Below are positions 10,127-20,982 of a DNA stretch of 64,000 nt, piece by piece (position 1 is the stretch's first letter; each line of letters starts with the position of its first letter). The translations under genes and the position numbers were made by a program. The notes under the pieces were generated by a model. The model ran no database searches, was not told the origin of the DNA, and was given only the letters and a program-made list of their open reading frames with translations. Location: positions 801,755 through 865,754 of the forward strand of contig NC_018332.1 of NCBI RefSeq assembly GCF_000234665.1. Direction: 5' to 3'. This DNA is from Leishmania mexicana MHOM/GT/2001/U1103 (taxonomy: Eukaryota > Euglenozoa > Kinetoplastea > Trypanosomatida > Trypanosomatidae).

Positions 10127-11260
10127 AACGTGGCTTTTTTGGGTCGCAGGCACGCGATGATGGGGCATAATATGGCCGTTACTTGTTTTCACTGGGATGG
10201 GGTTTTTCAAGGGTTGTGGTGTTGTGTTTCTTGTGGTGGGGGGGGCTTTCGGGGGTGTAAAGAGCACGGAAAGGGTCCTTAAAGGGGTATTTGGCGGCCG
10301 ACGCCATCGCCTTTAAGAAGTTAGTGGGGTTGCTAAAAATAAGGTTTGTGGCGGAGATAAAAATATTTTTTGTTGGCGCGGCGTTGTGTTGGTGATGCCT
10401 GGGGTGCTTTTTGATTTCTTGAGTAAAGTTCGTGGTGTTTGTGTTCGAAAGCGCCACACATTTGGGAGAAAAAAATGGGGGGAATTTAAAGGACAAGGTT
10501 TTCTGCTGACCCGGGTTTTTTTCCTGACCTTGCTCTCGCCGGGGGCTTTGTGAAACGTGAAGCTTTTGTGTCGTGGAAAGGGGTGTTTCTTCGTGCAGGG
10601 CTTTTTAGCACTTGTTGTTAAGGAGCCTTTTCCGGGAGGCTGTTTTGCTGAACAGGTTTTGGACTTGGAAAGGGGGGGCGGAGAAAGGCAGAAGTGGCGG
10701 AGAAAAAGTGAAAGGAGAAAAAGCTCTTTTTAGACGTTTGAAAGGGAAAAGTACGGGCTTTCCTTTGGCGGGCTCGGGCTCTTTTCGCGGTGGCGAAACC
10801 CCCTTTGCTGGGCCAACGGGGCGCTGGTAAACCGCAGGCCTTTCGCGTTGTTAGAAAGAGACTTTGGCAAGATGCAATAATTTTGTTTAGGGTTGGGGCT
10901 GGGGGGACCTTGTGTGGGGGTGTTTTTTTTTTTCGGTGGGTTGGGGCGGCCGTTGGTGGGCTTGTGGCGCTGGGCCGTCGGTTGCCCCGGCGGGGCGGGT
11001 AGCGGCGTTTTTTTTGGGGGGCCGGAAAAGGCAAAAAAGACCCCTTCCGCTTTGGTGTTGGTTTCCATTCGTTGGGGCTGCGTTCTTGTGCCCGCCCGGC
11101 ATTTTTTTTATCGTTGTGGTTTTGGGCGCTTGGAAAGAGCCCCTGGCGGCCAGTTTGGCCCCCGGGGCGAGGGCGCGCGCTTCCAACGAGGGGCACGGGA
11201 AACCCGGCGAGGGTTGAGGTGCTGAAGGGGGGGGGTAAGAGCGCATGATCGAAAAAGCAA
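10098..11260. other. G/T-rich, homopolymer-laden right arm of strand-switch region
   Basis: The plus strand here is dominated by G and T, with many runs (for example a T-run near 10922-10932, G-runs near 11014 and 11228). Open frames on the minus strand are proline/lysine low-complexity translations without similarity to any protein. The bias is the complement of that in 8850-9701. Ordinary composition returns at about 11260. Confidence 0.6.
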
Positions 11261-11940
11261 GCGGTAGCAAAGTTTTCTTCATGGCTTCGCAGGAGGTACC
11301 GAGCGACAGCGTGCACACGATGTGTGGCGAGAGTTTTGGATGTTTTGGATTTGTGTGGAGTGCGGGGGGTGGCGATGACGAGGTGCCAAGGGAGATTTTC
11401 GGTCCTTTGCTGGGATGAGTGGTGGGAGTGGTGTTTCGCAGAAAATCACTGGTAGAGTATCAGAAGGCAGGGGAAGAGAGAGCATGCGGCGTACCATGAG
11501 CTCAAAGGACCAAGTTTGCCAAGTGCTGTATAGAAAGAACCGGCTGGTTCTTTCAGACTGGGAGGAGCGATGTGGAAGCTGTTGAGGAGTTTGAGCACTG
11601 CGATATACGTGCACGTGCGTTGAGGCTTCGGGCAGTATCTCAGTAAATGGGTAAGAGCCACTAGAATGCTTTATCATGCACGCGGTTGGGTTTCAGAGTA
11701 CCCCGAGGATGCGCGCCCCTCGAAGTTCACGAGGCGGGCCAATCCAAGACACTCGGGGAAGCGCTAACTGCCACTAGCTACGATTTTGGTTGGATAGGCG
11801 TTTGTTCCGCTGATTTCGTCTGCAAAAATATCACATGGCTCAGTCATTGGAAGACGGAAGTGCGTGATAATTAGTACCAGTATCTTTGAACTTTACAGTT
11901 TATTCTTCCCGACATGTTTCTTTGAGTCTGAGTAAACTAA

Positions 11941-11960
11941 TATATATATATATATATATA
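11941..11960. repeat. (TA)10 microsatellite
   Basis: Twenty bases of perfect TA alternation, about 300 bp upstream of the first rightward gene. Confidence 0.95.
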
Positions 11961-12257
11961 AAGAGGACCACTTCGTACTGCAATACGGAGAGGTAAGCCC
12001 CTGGTCTAGAGCGATTGGCGTGACCATGGGTCTCTTTGCGTGCTAAAAAATCATGAACCTTTTATTTTCCACCGCTATGTGCTTTGCTCTTTCTATTTCA
12101 TGCAATTCCATGCACGCTTTTGTTTTCGATTCACTCTCTGCTTCCTGGTCATCATGCTTTGGCGCCCTTGATTCCGAGGCAGCCCCGCGCACTCCGAACA
12201 TCTATTTACACATTATTTTGTTGAAAAGTATATTCCAACAAGTCTCAGTTTTGGTAT

Positions 12258-14564
12258 ATGAGCATGGCTGATCAAGAGAGTAGGATTCGGAACTCATTTC
12301 CTCCTCTTTGGAAAGAGGTTGCCGGGGTCTGCAATACTGCATTTCAAAAGTTCAAAAAGCGTCCGTCCCAAAACCTATGCAAGGACTACAACAAACTCAT
12401 TAGCCAGATATGTGAAGCACATGGGCTGGTCTACAACTTGACTGCGTACCAGTGCTCAAACTATCCTGCCCTTGTTCGAGGCAGCAACTCTACACCTGTT
12501 GTTGGTGAAACAGTGGAAAGCACCCAAGTACTTGTTGTTTACTACCTTCTGCGTGAGTTGCTGAAAAAGCAAGTCAACAACGTAAAGTCGACGATACAGA
12601 AAGATTCCATCTTGTCATACTTGGACGCATATGAAAAGTACACAGCAGGAGGGAATGTCGTGAAGTCGATTTTCACGTACCTTCACTGGACCTGGCAAAA
12701 GAGAGGCCTGCCAGCTGAGCACATTATTCAGCCTACGGAAATTGTTGTCGGTCACTTGTGGATGGATGTTATTCTGACTTCCGAGTTAAAGGAGTCATTC
12801 AGAGCGAAGGTGAACGAAATTGTCTGCCGTGTCCGATCAGGCGGCCCGACCAGCGTAGGCGAAATGGAGAGCGTCAAGCGCTTTTCGCTCAATCTTGGAT
12901 GCTCTACTGACGTCCGACTGACCCTGTATTCCTCAGTGGTCGAAGAAACGTATCTGAAAAGTCTTGCGTCCTTCTATTGCGCAAAAAGATCGGGGTTCAA
13001 AGCGCTTGGTGTTGTTGAGTACATCAATCAGTGCGTCAAGGCCGTGAGAAAAGAGGACGTATTAGCACGCTGCTTCCTGATTCGATCTTCGTACGACCAA
13101 GTGAGCGAATCTGTTTTGCGAATTCTCATTCACGAGGAGAAAAACTATCTTTTGCCTTTCTGCAAAAAGTGCATTGATCCATCTGATGGTAACGATCCGT
13201 TGTCGTGCAAGAAATCATTGTCGGCTCTCTATGATTTACTCGGCGGTGGCGCAGAGGAGTCGTGGATGGAGGATTTGCTGACAGAAACGGTTTCCGAGTA
13301 CGCTGATCGGGAGCTCAAGAAGACAAGTGATTCATCTGAGGCATCGTCCATTTTGCGAATTTTGAAGAAGGCTCAGCAAACATTTGAGATGACGATTTCC
13401 GGTATTTTTGGTCACCAACCACGTCTCATTCGGGCTGTTTACGACGGAATTCAGGCCAATTTAGCAGCACTCGAAAGGCCAGGTACTACTGAGGACAATG
13501 CAGCGAAAATTGCGAAGCGTCTCGCCAAATACGCAGCTGACGAAATCAAGACCATGCCCATTGATGAACTGCGTCGAACGAATAACTGGATCGCCGTTAT
13601 TTACCGTCTGTGCTCAAGAAAGGATGTATTTCACCTGTCTTACACTCGCTTTTTGCAAGAGCGTCTCTTGACAAATATTTTTGGCACTGGAAAGCAAAGC
13701 GAAATCGCGGTGCGTGAGGAGAGTATGCTGTCGAGTCTTCTCATCAAGGACAAGAACTTTGGTTTCATTTTCAATTGCATGCGCATGCTTAACGACGCCC
13801 GCCGAAACGACTCGGAAAGAGCAGAACGAGTGCAGCAGCTGCTGGTGAAGCCATACATATTAACGGCGTTCGCGTGGGGAGAGTCGCGTCGCTCTCCGGA
13901 TATGGACCGCACTTCTGTTCCCCTTGAATTGCAGTCTGTCATTTCTCACGACATCTACGCTTACTCTGCACTGCAAAATGGGCGCAAGCTGCTTTTTTCA
14001 CTGGAGCACTCTGGTGCTCGTGTGAGAATGAGCGTTTCAAACAAGGCCGCATCGTTTTTGCTCCTGGTTTCACTCCTGCAGATGCGTTACCTGCTCGTAA
14101 TGAACAAAATGAAAGAGTGGTCCGCTGACGAGCTGTGCTCTCAAACCCGCACAAGTCTCGTGGAATGCAAGCGAGCGTTGATGCCTTTTGTACAAACTGG
14201 GTTGCTGCAGGAAACAGCACAACATGTGTTCGATCTGGATCCAAACATTTTTGCTCTACAGAGTGGTGAGGAGAAAATGTACGACCTCCGCTACATAGAG
14301 CTGGGGTCTCAGCAGAGTAATCCAGAGAAGAACAGCATTTTTCTGCGCGGAGAAAAATCTCATGTTTTATCGATTGAAGGCGCTGTGATGCGGCTACTGA
14401 AAGAACTAGGCCCACTCTCACTGGATGTCATAATTGGTAAAGTTTCTGCTTCATTGGGTAAGCTATCGGTGCAGCGAAGGGACATTAAGAAGGTACTTGA
14501 GAAACTTGTTGAGCGTGAATACGTGGAGCGTAGCGAGGACAATTGTTTTTCATTTATCCCTTAA
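12258..14564 (+). CDS. Cullin family ubiquitin-ligase scaffold (first of two tandem cullins)
   Basis: 768 residues, the usual cullin length. The N-terminal two thirds are helical cullin repeats. The central cullin-homology region contains DVFHLSYTRFLQERLL, matching the conserved segment that contacts the RING protein Rbx1. The C-terminal winged-helix/neddylation domain is clear: IEGAVMRLLK, with Lys715 at the position modified by Nedd8, then IKKVLEKLVEREYVERS. Cullins bridge a substrate adaptor and Rbx1 in cullin-RING E3 ligases, in cytosol or nucleus. Which human cullin it corresponds to is not decidable by eye. It is the first gene of the rightward polycistron; a pyrimidine-rich tract (about 12050-12150) precedes it. 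A second ATG two codons in is an alternative start. Confidence 0.93.
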   Translation: MSMADQESRIRNSFPPLWKEVAGVCNTAFQKFKKRPSQNLCKDYNKLISQICEAHGLVYNLTAYQCSNYPALVRGSNSTPVVGETVESTQVLVVYYLLRELLKKQVNNVKSTIQKDSILSYLDAYEKYTAGGNVVKSIFTYLHWTWQKRGLPAEHIIQPTEIVVGHLWMDVILTSELKESFRAKVNEIVCRVRSGGPTSVGEMESVKRFSLNLGCSTDVRLTLYSSVVEETYLKSLASFYCAKRSGFKALGVVEYINQCVKAVRKEDVLARCFLIRSSYDQVSESVLRILIHEEKNYLLPFCKKCIDPSDGNDPLSCKKSLSALYDLLGGGAEESWMEDLLTETVSEYADRELKKTSDSSEASSILRILKKAQQTFEMTISGIFGHQPRLIRAVYDGIQANLAALERPGTTEDNAAKIAKRLAKYAADEIKTMPIDELRRTNNWIAVIYRLCSRKDVFHLSYTRFLQERLLTNIFGTGKQSEIAVREESMLSSLLIKDKNFGFIFNCMRMLNDARRNDSERAERVQQLLVKPYILTAFAWGESRRSPDMDRTSVPLELQSVISHDIYAYSALQNGRKLLFSLEHSGARVRMSVSNKAASFLLLVSLLQMRYLLVMNKMKEWSADELCSQTRTSLVECKRALMPFVQTGLLQETAQHVFDLDPNIFALQSGEEKMYDLRYIELGSQQSNPEKNSIFLRGEKSHVLSIEGAVMRLLKELGPLSLDVIIGKVSASLGKLSVQRRDIKKVLEKLVEREYVERSEDNCFSFIP

Positions 14565-14828
14565 GCGTATCGTCAACACCATGGCTTTTACTTTCCTGTC
14601 GTTTGCACTTTTTATTCTTGTTTTCGACAATTGCTGTGCCCCCTTTTTGGTTTTAGCGTGGTGATCAGAAAAACAACGAAAAATGAAAAGCTCGTGGATC
14701 GCGGACTGTTTCTTGGTCAACCATGAACGATTTACCTGCACCTAGCACCAAGTCTCATCACAGGATAGAACATCCTCACCCAAGCAAACCGTGATTTGTA
14801 GAAACTCTTTCGTGGGTACTTCATCGTG

Positions 14829-15364
14829 ATGGGTGACACCTCAGCGTGGTATCAGGATCCAGTACCCACTCTCTCTCTGGGGAAGCCAAGCAGCCCCTAT
14901 TCCTGCCACTGCACAGCCACCTCTGGTGGCGACAGGGTCAGGCGCGCATGACGTAGGGAGGTCAGAGCGACGCATCGCTGCCGATGTCCGCGGTCCTGTC
15001 CTGGACGGCGTGGCGTCGGAGGGGCCTGCCACCGCGCACGCGCTTGCACGACCCACTGGATGGGCAGAGTGTCGGCATGACTCGAACGCGCCCCACCCGG
15101 CCCTCACTGCCCACTGGCGGGGTAAGGCTGGGCCACCCCGGGAGGGATGCCCTGGGCGATGGCCGGGATAATGCGCGCGGCTGTGGGGCGACCTGCGGGG
15201 CGGGGGTGGGCAAGGCTCGAGGCAGAAGCCATGCACCGATGACCGGGTCTGGGCATTGCTGCGCCTCGTGTGCCCACGGCTGCCTCGCGCCGCGCGACGG
15301 GGCCTGTGACCGGGCGGGCGGAGATGCGTTGAGGTCATGTTGTGTATCTGCATGGACCCGTTGA
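14829..15364 (-). mobile_element. SIDER-like dispersed repeat, copy C
   Basis: Full-length copy in inverse orientation to A. Its reverse complement runs from ACAACATGACCTCAACGC to GAGGTGTCACCCAT and shares variants with copy A (for example CCCTCCGACGCC). It lies antisense to the rightward cullin genes. Confidence 0.8.
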
Positions 15365-15372
15365 AAAAAAAT

Positions 15373-15440
15373 CTTTACTTTTCTCTCCTTCTGTGGCTCT
15401 TTTGTCGTGTGCCACTCACGCCTCCACATTCACGTGAAAG
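15373..15440 (+). promoter_or_regulatory. Putative polypyrimidine tract and spliced-leader acceptor of second cullin
   Basis: A pyrimidine-rich run (about 15373-15405) is followed by the first AG at 15439-15440, 58 bases before the ATG. It directly abuts the end of repeat copy C, so the insertion did not displace it. Confidence 0.5.
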
Positions 15441-15498
15441 CGAAGGTAGGGTTGCCCCTGTGCCGTAAATCGCCTTTTTTCAACCGCTCATTAAAGGC

Positions 15499-17814
15499 AT
15501 GAGCTGCTGTCGGGAGCTCGAGCACTCACTGAACGATCTTTTGATCGATTCAGTTTCCGTGCCTTTTGACTTCCCCAATTTGTGGAAAGAGGTAGCGAGC
15601 AGGTGTGGTAGCATTTTGCAGTGGGAAACGACTTTTAGAGGCGATGGCGCTGCACAAGACATGTGCAACACCGTGATGGATGCTTACGTCCTCGTTTACC
15701 ATCTTATCTCACATCCGTGCAGCAATACGCCTTTGGTGAAGGTAAACGGGAAGGAAATTTGGGAGGGCCAACAGATCATGGCTGTGTACTCCCTTCAAGG
15801 TGCGATTTTTGAGAAGCACTTGCTTAACAACGTGATGCCTGGTTTCTCTCAGGGTAGCAACGGCTCCACCATTCAGACGTATGTCCGCTCATGGCGTTCT
15901 TTTCTGGTAGCTGTCGTCAACATCAAAACCGTCTTTTCGTCGCTCGCCGACAAATGGTCTCTGCTAGGTTTAGAGGACAATCCATTGGACAGAACGGAAG
16001 ACATTGCTTTGAGGAAGTGGTCAAGCGTAGTGCTGACACCGAGGATGGTTTCCCAGCTCCGCAAAGAGCTGCGTGCGCTTCTTGCAGACGAGCGTGCCGG
16101 CCACGGTGCTCCGGACCTATCTTTTGCCGTGGAAATCAAAGACGAACTGTCGATGCTTCCCGATTCAAACTACTATCGAAGTGTAGTAGAGGTGGACTAC
16201 ATTCGCGACATGTGCGATTACTGTTGGTCCAAAGTCCGCGGTGTCGTTGACTCTGATCTCTTCACCTATGCAAAGCTGTGTCTGGAGCTAATTGAGGAGG
16301 AGGTGAAGCGCGCAGAAACGTTCCTCACTTCCAAGGACCACGCTGTGGATCGGCTGGTGGAAACATTGGTGGACGATCGCATATCTGCCTTCGAATGCGG
16401 CAGGCTTTCTCAGTGGCTTGGTTCGATTGGTCAACGCGAGACAGACGAGAAACTGCAGACGGTGTTCCACCTTCTGTGGTGGAGCAAGTGTAAGGGCGCA
16501 CCTCTCATGGAAGGAATGTTCAAGGAGAGCGTAGGGCAGCACACATCTACTGCGCTGACTGGAGCAGTACGCGCTGCAGGCGAAGGCACTGACGTGTACG
16601 CCGCCGTTATCGAGTGCTTTGCTTCTATTATTCGAAAGTACCGCGATGTCGTCATGACGATTTTCGACTACAACGGCTGCATGCTGGAGGCGATGGACGA
16701 TGGGCTGCGGTGCGGCTTTACGAGTCTGCGTTCCTTTAACTACAAAAAACTTGCTGACCGCCTGGCAGTCTTCTCCAATGCAATTCTGGGGAACACAGGC
16801 TCCACGAAGCTTCGTCTCGAGGATGTGGTGAGCGTGTATTACTTTTTGCCGGACGCTGAAAACGCCGCAAAGGATGTCTTCCTTGTCTCTTACCAGAAGC
16901 ATCTCGCCAAGCGACTGCTCCTGCACCACTATGACGAGGCGAGAGAGCAGCGTTCGATGGAGCAGCTGGTGCAGATTAAACAGAGCCCTATCCTCTTCTG
17001 CTGCCGAAGTATGCTGAAGGCGACCACCACGCAGAGCATCTACGTCGGCGCTTCGAGCGTGAATGGGGTGAAGGTGAATCCCGCTTTGCTCTCGAGAGGA
17101 ACTTGGCCGAGCCTTCCGCACACTCTGGCGAGTTCCGGTGTATCTGATTCCCTACTGCGTCAGATCGAAGAAGCACAGCGCATCTGCAGCACGCGGCGGC
17201 ATGGGCAAAGGATCGAGTTTTCGGCGCCCTACTCCTCCGCCGTGATACGGATGCTCCGGCCAGCAGGGTCGACTGCGACGGGGGACTCGGTTCAGTTGAA
17301 GGTGTCGTTCTTGCAAATGTGCATCATTGATCACTTCAACGTGAAATCGCAGTGTACAGTGCAAGAGCTATGCGAATCCCTCCAAGTATCGGAGGTGGAG
17401 TGCGCCTTTGCCTTGAACCCGTTGGTAAGTGCCACAGTTCTCAAGCTTTCGGGAGCAATGGAACCGAGCTCCATCGTATCGCTTGGCCCATGTGATAGCT
17501 CGATTGATGACGTGATCAACGTGATGCCGTTGGAGTTTCACAGCTTCGCTCACCGCGCCGTTGTCAAATCTCACGAGCAGCGCACGTTTCAGAGCGCGGC
17601 AAAGGCAAATCCTCAAAAGATGGAGAGCCAAGTTGTGCATACGCTGAAGCAAAGCGGCTCGAAGACGGCCGAGGAGCTGATGACATTTCTCACCTCTGCG
17701 ATGCAGCCTCTCATTGTTTCGCGCGGCGAGCTGAAGCGCGTACTGGAAAAGCTCATTGAGCGCGGTCTTCTTGTCCGAGATGACTCTGAGCGCAAGTTCG
17801 TATACTCGCCGTAG
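15499..17814 (+). CDS. Cullin family protein (second of two tandem cullins, more diverged)
   Basis: 771 residues, similar throughout in layout to the gene before it: LWKEVA near the start, DVFLVSYQKHLAKRLLL in the Rbx1-contact region and a C-terminal winged helix ending LKRVLEKLIERGLLVRD. At the Nedd8 site the segment reads VVHTLK, with Lys717 kept but His where most cullins have Arg. Its sequence in the cullin-homology region (HLAKRLL) is closer to the family consensus than that of its neighbour, while the N-termini differ strongly. The two are therefore old paralogues, not a recent duplication. Expected role: scaffold of a different cullin-RING ligase. Confidence 0.9.
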   Translation: MSCCRELEHSLNDLLIDSVSVPFDFPNLWKEVASRCGSILQWETTFRGDGAAQDMCNTVMDAYVLVYHLISHPCSNTPLVKVNGKEIWEGQQIMAVYSLQGAIFEKHLLNNVMPGFSQGSNGSTIQTYVRSWRSFLVAVVNIKTVFSSLADKWSLLGLEDNPLDRTEDIALRKWSSVVLTPRMVSQLRKELRALLADERAGHGAPDLSFAVEIKDELSMLPDSNYYRSVVEVDYIRDMCDYCWSKVRGVVDSDLFTYAKLCLELIEEEVKRAETFLTSKDHAVDRLVETLVDDRISAFECGRLSQWLGSIGQRETDEKLQTVFHLLWWSKCKGAPLMEGMFKESVGQHTSTALTGAVRAAGEGTDVYAAVIECFASIIRKYRDVVMTIFDYNGCMLEAMDDGLRCGFTSLRSFNYKKLADRLAVFSNAILGNTGSTKLRLEDVVSVYYFLPDAENAAKDVFLVSYQKHLAKRLLLHHYDEAREQRSMEQLVQIKQSPILFCCRSMLKATTTQSIYVGASSVNGVKVNPALLSRGTWPSLPHTLASSGVSDSLLRQIEEAQRICSTRRHGQRIEFSAPYSSAVIRMLRPAGSTATGDSVQLKVSFLQMCIIDHFNVKSQCTVQELCESLQVSEVECAFALNPLVSATVLKLSGAMEPSSIVSLGPCDSSIDDVINVMPLEFHSFAHRAVVKSHEQRTFQSAAKANPQKMESQVVHTLKQSGSKTAEELMTFLTSAMQPLIVSRGELKRVLEKLIERGLLVRDDSERKFVYSP

Positions 17815-20800
17815 GAGCGGGGGCTACCGGGTCCATGAATCTCAGTGCCACGCACGTAGCCTTGGCAGCAGCTGAGATGCTCGTGGAGAGTGCAGGGTGC
17901 TGCGGCAAACCACTTTTCCCTTTTGTGTGAAAAGGATTGGTGAGGTTTCGACGAACTCCTGCGCTCTGTTGGGTTGGCACCTTTTTTCCCACTTCGTCTA
18001 TTGCCGCCATGGCGGGAGCGGAGGACTGCGACTCTGCGTTCTCCCCCAATTCGTTTGCTCCTTGCCTGAAACTACTGTTGCCATCGTTCCCATTGTTGCG
18101 CAGTGCTACTGTGATTGAATGGCATCTATTGGATTCTTCTACTCGTTACTGTGAACAGTTTTCCAGTGATTACCAAAGAAAAGGAGATGCTGGTGCCGAC
18201 AAACGGCGCCACAAGAGGCAGAAAGCAAACAGAGGCCGGGCGGTCCTGCGACGTTGTGTTGAGCGCTTCCTCACCCACTGAGGCAATCGTGGCAGTGAGA
18301 TGGTTTGCCGATGCTTTCCTCTGCCCTCGCGACAGCGAATCAAGAGTGCTATGTGGGTGCTAGGTGACCCGACGCTGTCCTCCTGAGGCAAGCTCCCTTC
18401 ACGCGCACGCTCTTTTCAGCTACTGCCACCCCCCTCTTTCACTTATGCATGCAACACTTCCCGCATCCTCGCCGGATTCCTTTGAATCTTGCTCTCTGAT
18501 CTCCAGATACAGCACAAACCACCTAATCGTTCTCTGGGTTGTGGAGACAACACCAACGTCTGCGTATACCTAACGTCGTCACATCCTTGTGTGTGTGCGT
18601 GTTTTGTTTGCTTGCTTGTTTGTCATGGCAACGTGTTGTGAGCGCTCCACTTATTGTTCCCAAACGGAAATCAACACTGGAGGATCCAGTGGAATAATGA
18701 GCGGGAGTGGTCTCCCTTAGTGGCATACGCACCACCTCCTCTGCACGCGGCATCGCAGACTCGCTTACCCGTGGCCATCGTTCCACAGGTGCGTGTGTCC
18801 CCTCTTTCCCACGCGACCATATGGCTGTGCGCGACACCTTCTTCTGTGCCAGCATTTACTTGCTAGAACGCAACGCCTCTTCCTTCTTCGTTTTCCCCTT
18901 TTCGTCTTCCACTTTCTGCGCTCAGACGTTTCTCACCACTTGGCTGGGGGCTCATCGTTTTTTTTAGCGCGATGTGTTGGATCCACACACTGTACCATGG
19001 TGCGTCGTCGTTCCTTTCCGTGGGTGCACAAGGCAGGTAGCATTACGCAGCCCACAATCTCGCTGTGGTCTAGCGAAACATCACAGAAGAATCACTAAAG
19101 CCGTTGCTCTTCTCAAAAAGTCACCGCATTGTATTCGTTCTTTGACCCCTTCTCTCGTCTCTGATGATGGCGGCCACCTCACCGCAGTGTCAGGGTGCAA
19201 TACCCATTCTGTGAGGAAGCCGATAACCGGGGGCCTGGCCTCGGGTACGGTTGTGGTCTTTTGGTGCTGACGGACGATTTTGGCCTGGCGCCGTGTGGAA
19301 GAGACACGCGTCCACGGCCACGTTTGGACCAGCTCACTACGAATTGTGTCGGCGATTCGACAAATCTACCCCTTCACCTACTCCTTTTCTGCTTGTGCTG
19401 CGTTGCGGTGATGTTGAGGGTGACCATGAACCTAGCCTGCGCTGCATGCAGTGGCGTTGGAATGGGCAGAACGACGCCAAGCGGTGTTGGTGGGCCGGGC
19501 TCCTCGACATAGCTGACGTGTGGCAGAGGCAGGAGAACTGCGGTTGTGTATGCGCCTGTTTGCTGACCTGTTCGTTCAACCATGAACACGTTGGAGGAAG
19601 CACATGGATATGCCGCCACACAACATGAGCTGAGCGCATCGCAGCCCGGCCGGTCACAGGCCCCGTCGCGCGGCGCGAGGCAGCCGTGGGCACACGAGGC
19701 GCAGCAATGCCCAGACCCGGTCATCGGTGCATGGCTTCTGCCTCGAGCCTTGCCCACCCCCGCCCCGCAGGTCGCCCCACAGCCGCGCGCATTATCCCGG
19801 CCATCGCCCAGGGCATCCCTCTCGGGGTGCCCCAGCCTTACCCCGCCAGTGGGCAGTGAGGGCCGGGTGGGGCGCGTTCGAGTCATGCCGACACTCTGCT
19901 CATCCAGTGGGTCGTGCTAGCGCGTGCGCGGTGGCAGGCCGCCCCGACGCCACGCCGTCCAGGACAGGACCGCGGACATCGGCAGCGATGCGTCGCTCTG
20001 ACCTCCCTACGTCATGCGCGCCTGACCCTGTCGCCACCAGAGGTGGCTGTGCAGTGGCAGGAATAGGGGCTGCTTGGCTTCCCCACAGAGAGAGTGGGTA
20101 CTGGATCCTGATGCCACGCTGAGGTGTCACCCATGTTATCAGGGACAATGGACTTTAGGTAAGGAACGTAATCAAGTGCAGTGGAACAAAGCTGATGTGT
20201 AGGGTCTGGCTGTGCGGGGTAAAGAGCGGCACGCAGTCTTCACTACTTGCTCAGCTGTGTCGAAGGGGAAGAAATAGCACAGCTCGTTTTGCTATTACGT
20301 CTCTGATGTGGGGCGAGGCCCTGGACTCACCTTAGTGTCGAATGCTCAGTTACTGGAGCACATCATAGCGCTAGGCTGCAATCAGCACTATCGAGACAAA
20401 AAACGGTACAGAGAGGAAGAATGCGGTGCACTTTCAACTCGCTAGCGACGAGCCAAGGGAAAGTCGGATGGGACGCGAAGGACTGTCACCGTGCTCGCTC
20501 GTTTCCGGTTGTCAGATGTCGAGTCCTTCGAGGGGGCTGTTCACGGGCGATTACTCATTCGCAGTGTAGCAGCTGCCGCTTGCAGGAGGTCTGGCAGGCG
20601 TTCTCAATGACCCGACTTCTACGCTGAAAAAAAAACGTCGGATTTGTTCTGGTTGGTGTCTATCCAAACCTCATCAGATACCTCCGCCCTTCTCTTTTAT
20701 GTATTGCTCTCTTTCTGGTGAACCCTTTCTCTGCCTCTTCCCACTCATGCATACACGTCAGCGTACCGACCTTGTTGGAGCTCGTAATACCCCTCCCTTC

Positions 20801-20982
20801 TTGAGCAGGCATTCCCTCTCCCTCGCCGACATCCTGCTTCTTCCACAATCTGCCTACCGTGACACCTGTTGTGGTCTCTCAGGCTCAATACTACTCCCGA
20901 AACCGTGTCACAGCACTCGTTGAGAGGTCAGGCAAGCAGAGGCAAACGGAAGTGCCTTTTCTTCAACCTCTTCGAAAGAAAA
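17815..20982. other. Long intergenic region with repeat copy D
   Basis: About 3.2 kb without a supportable gene. It contains repeat copy D (19612-20145). Pyrimidine-rich stretches at about 20680-20750 and 20800-20850 are candidates for the acceptor region of the LC8 gene. Open frames in between are short and of low-complexity character. Confidence 0.7.
19612..20145 (+). mobile_element. SIDER-like dispersed repeat, copy D
   Basis: Full-length copy in the sense orientation relative to surrounding genes, from about GCCACACAACATGAGCTGAG to CACCCATGTTATCAGGGA. It shares its left-end variant (GAGCTGAGCGCATCGCAG) with copy E and its right end with copy A. Confidence 0.8.

Larger units (their letters stand above)
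8319..12257. promoter_or_regulatory. Divergent strand-switch region (putative bidirectional Pol II start region)
   Basis: All recognised genes left of this interval run leftward and all to the right run rightward, so the two polycistrons diverge here. In trypanosomatids such regions are the usual sites of Pol II initiation, marked by histone variants rather than by a sequence-defined promoter. No protein or tRNA gene could be supported inside. It holds a truncated dispersed repeat, two arms of opposite composition and a (TA)10 tract, listed separately. The 8319-8850 and 11260-12257 edges look like ordinary intergenic sequence. Confidence 0.75.
14565..15498. other. Intergenic region between the two cullins
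   Basis: More than half is repeat copy C (14829-15364). To its right a pyrimidine tract and AG form the likely trans-splice acceptor of the second cullin. No gene seen. Confidence 0.75.

Noticed and set aside
9522..10160. A 212-codon open frame across repeat copy B
   Set aside because: It joins low-complexity C/A-rich sequence with the repeat; no codon bias and no protein similarity.
10618..11316. A 232-codon leftward open frame in the G/T-rich arm
   Set aside because: A Pro/Lys/Arg/Ser-rich translation of homopolymer-laden DNA whose quality is doubtful.
8319..12257. tRNA, 5S rRNA or spliced-leader RNA genes in the strand-switch region
   Set aside because: No cloverleaf with A/B boxes, no 5S-like sequence and no spliced-leader exon was found by eye; a covariance-model search would be decisive.
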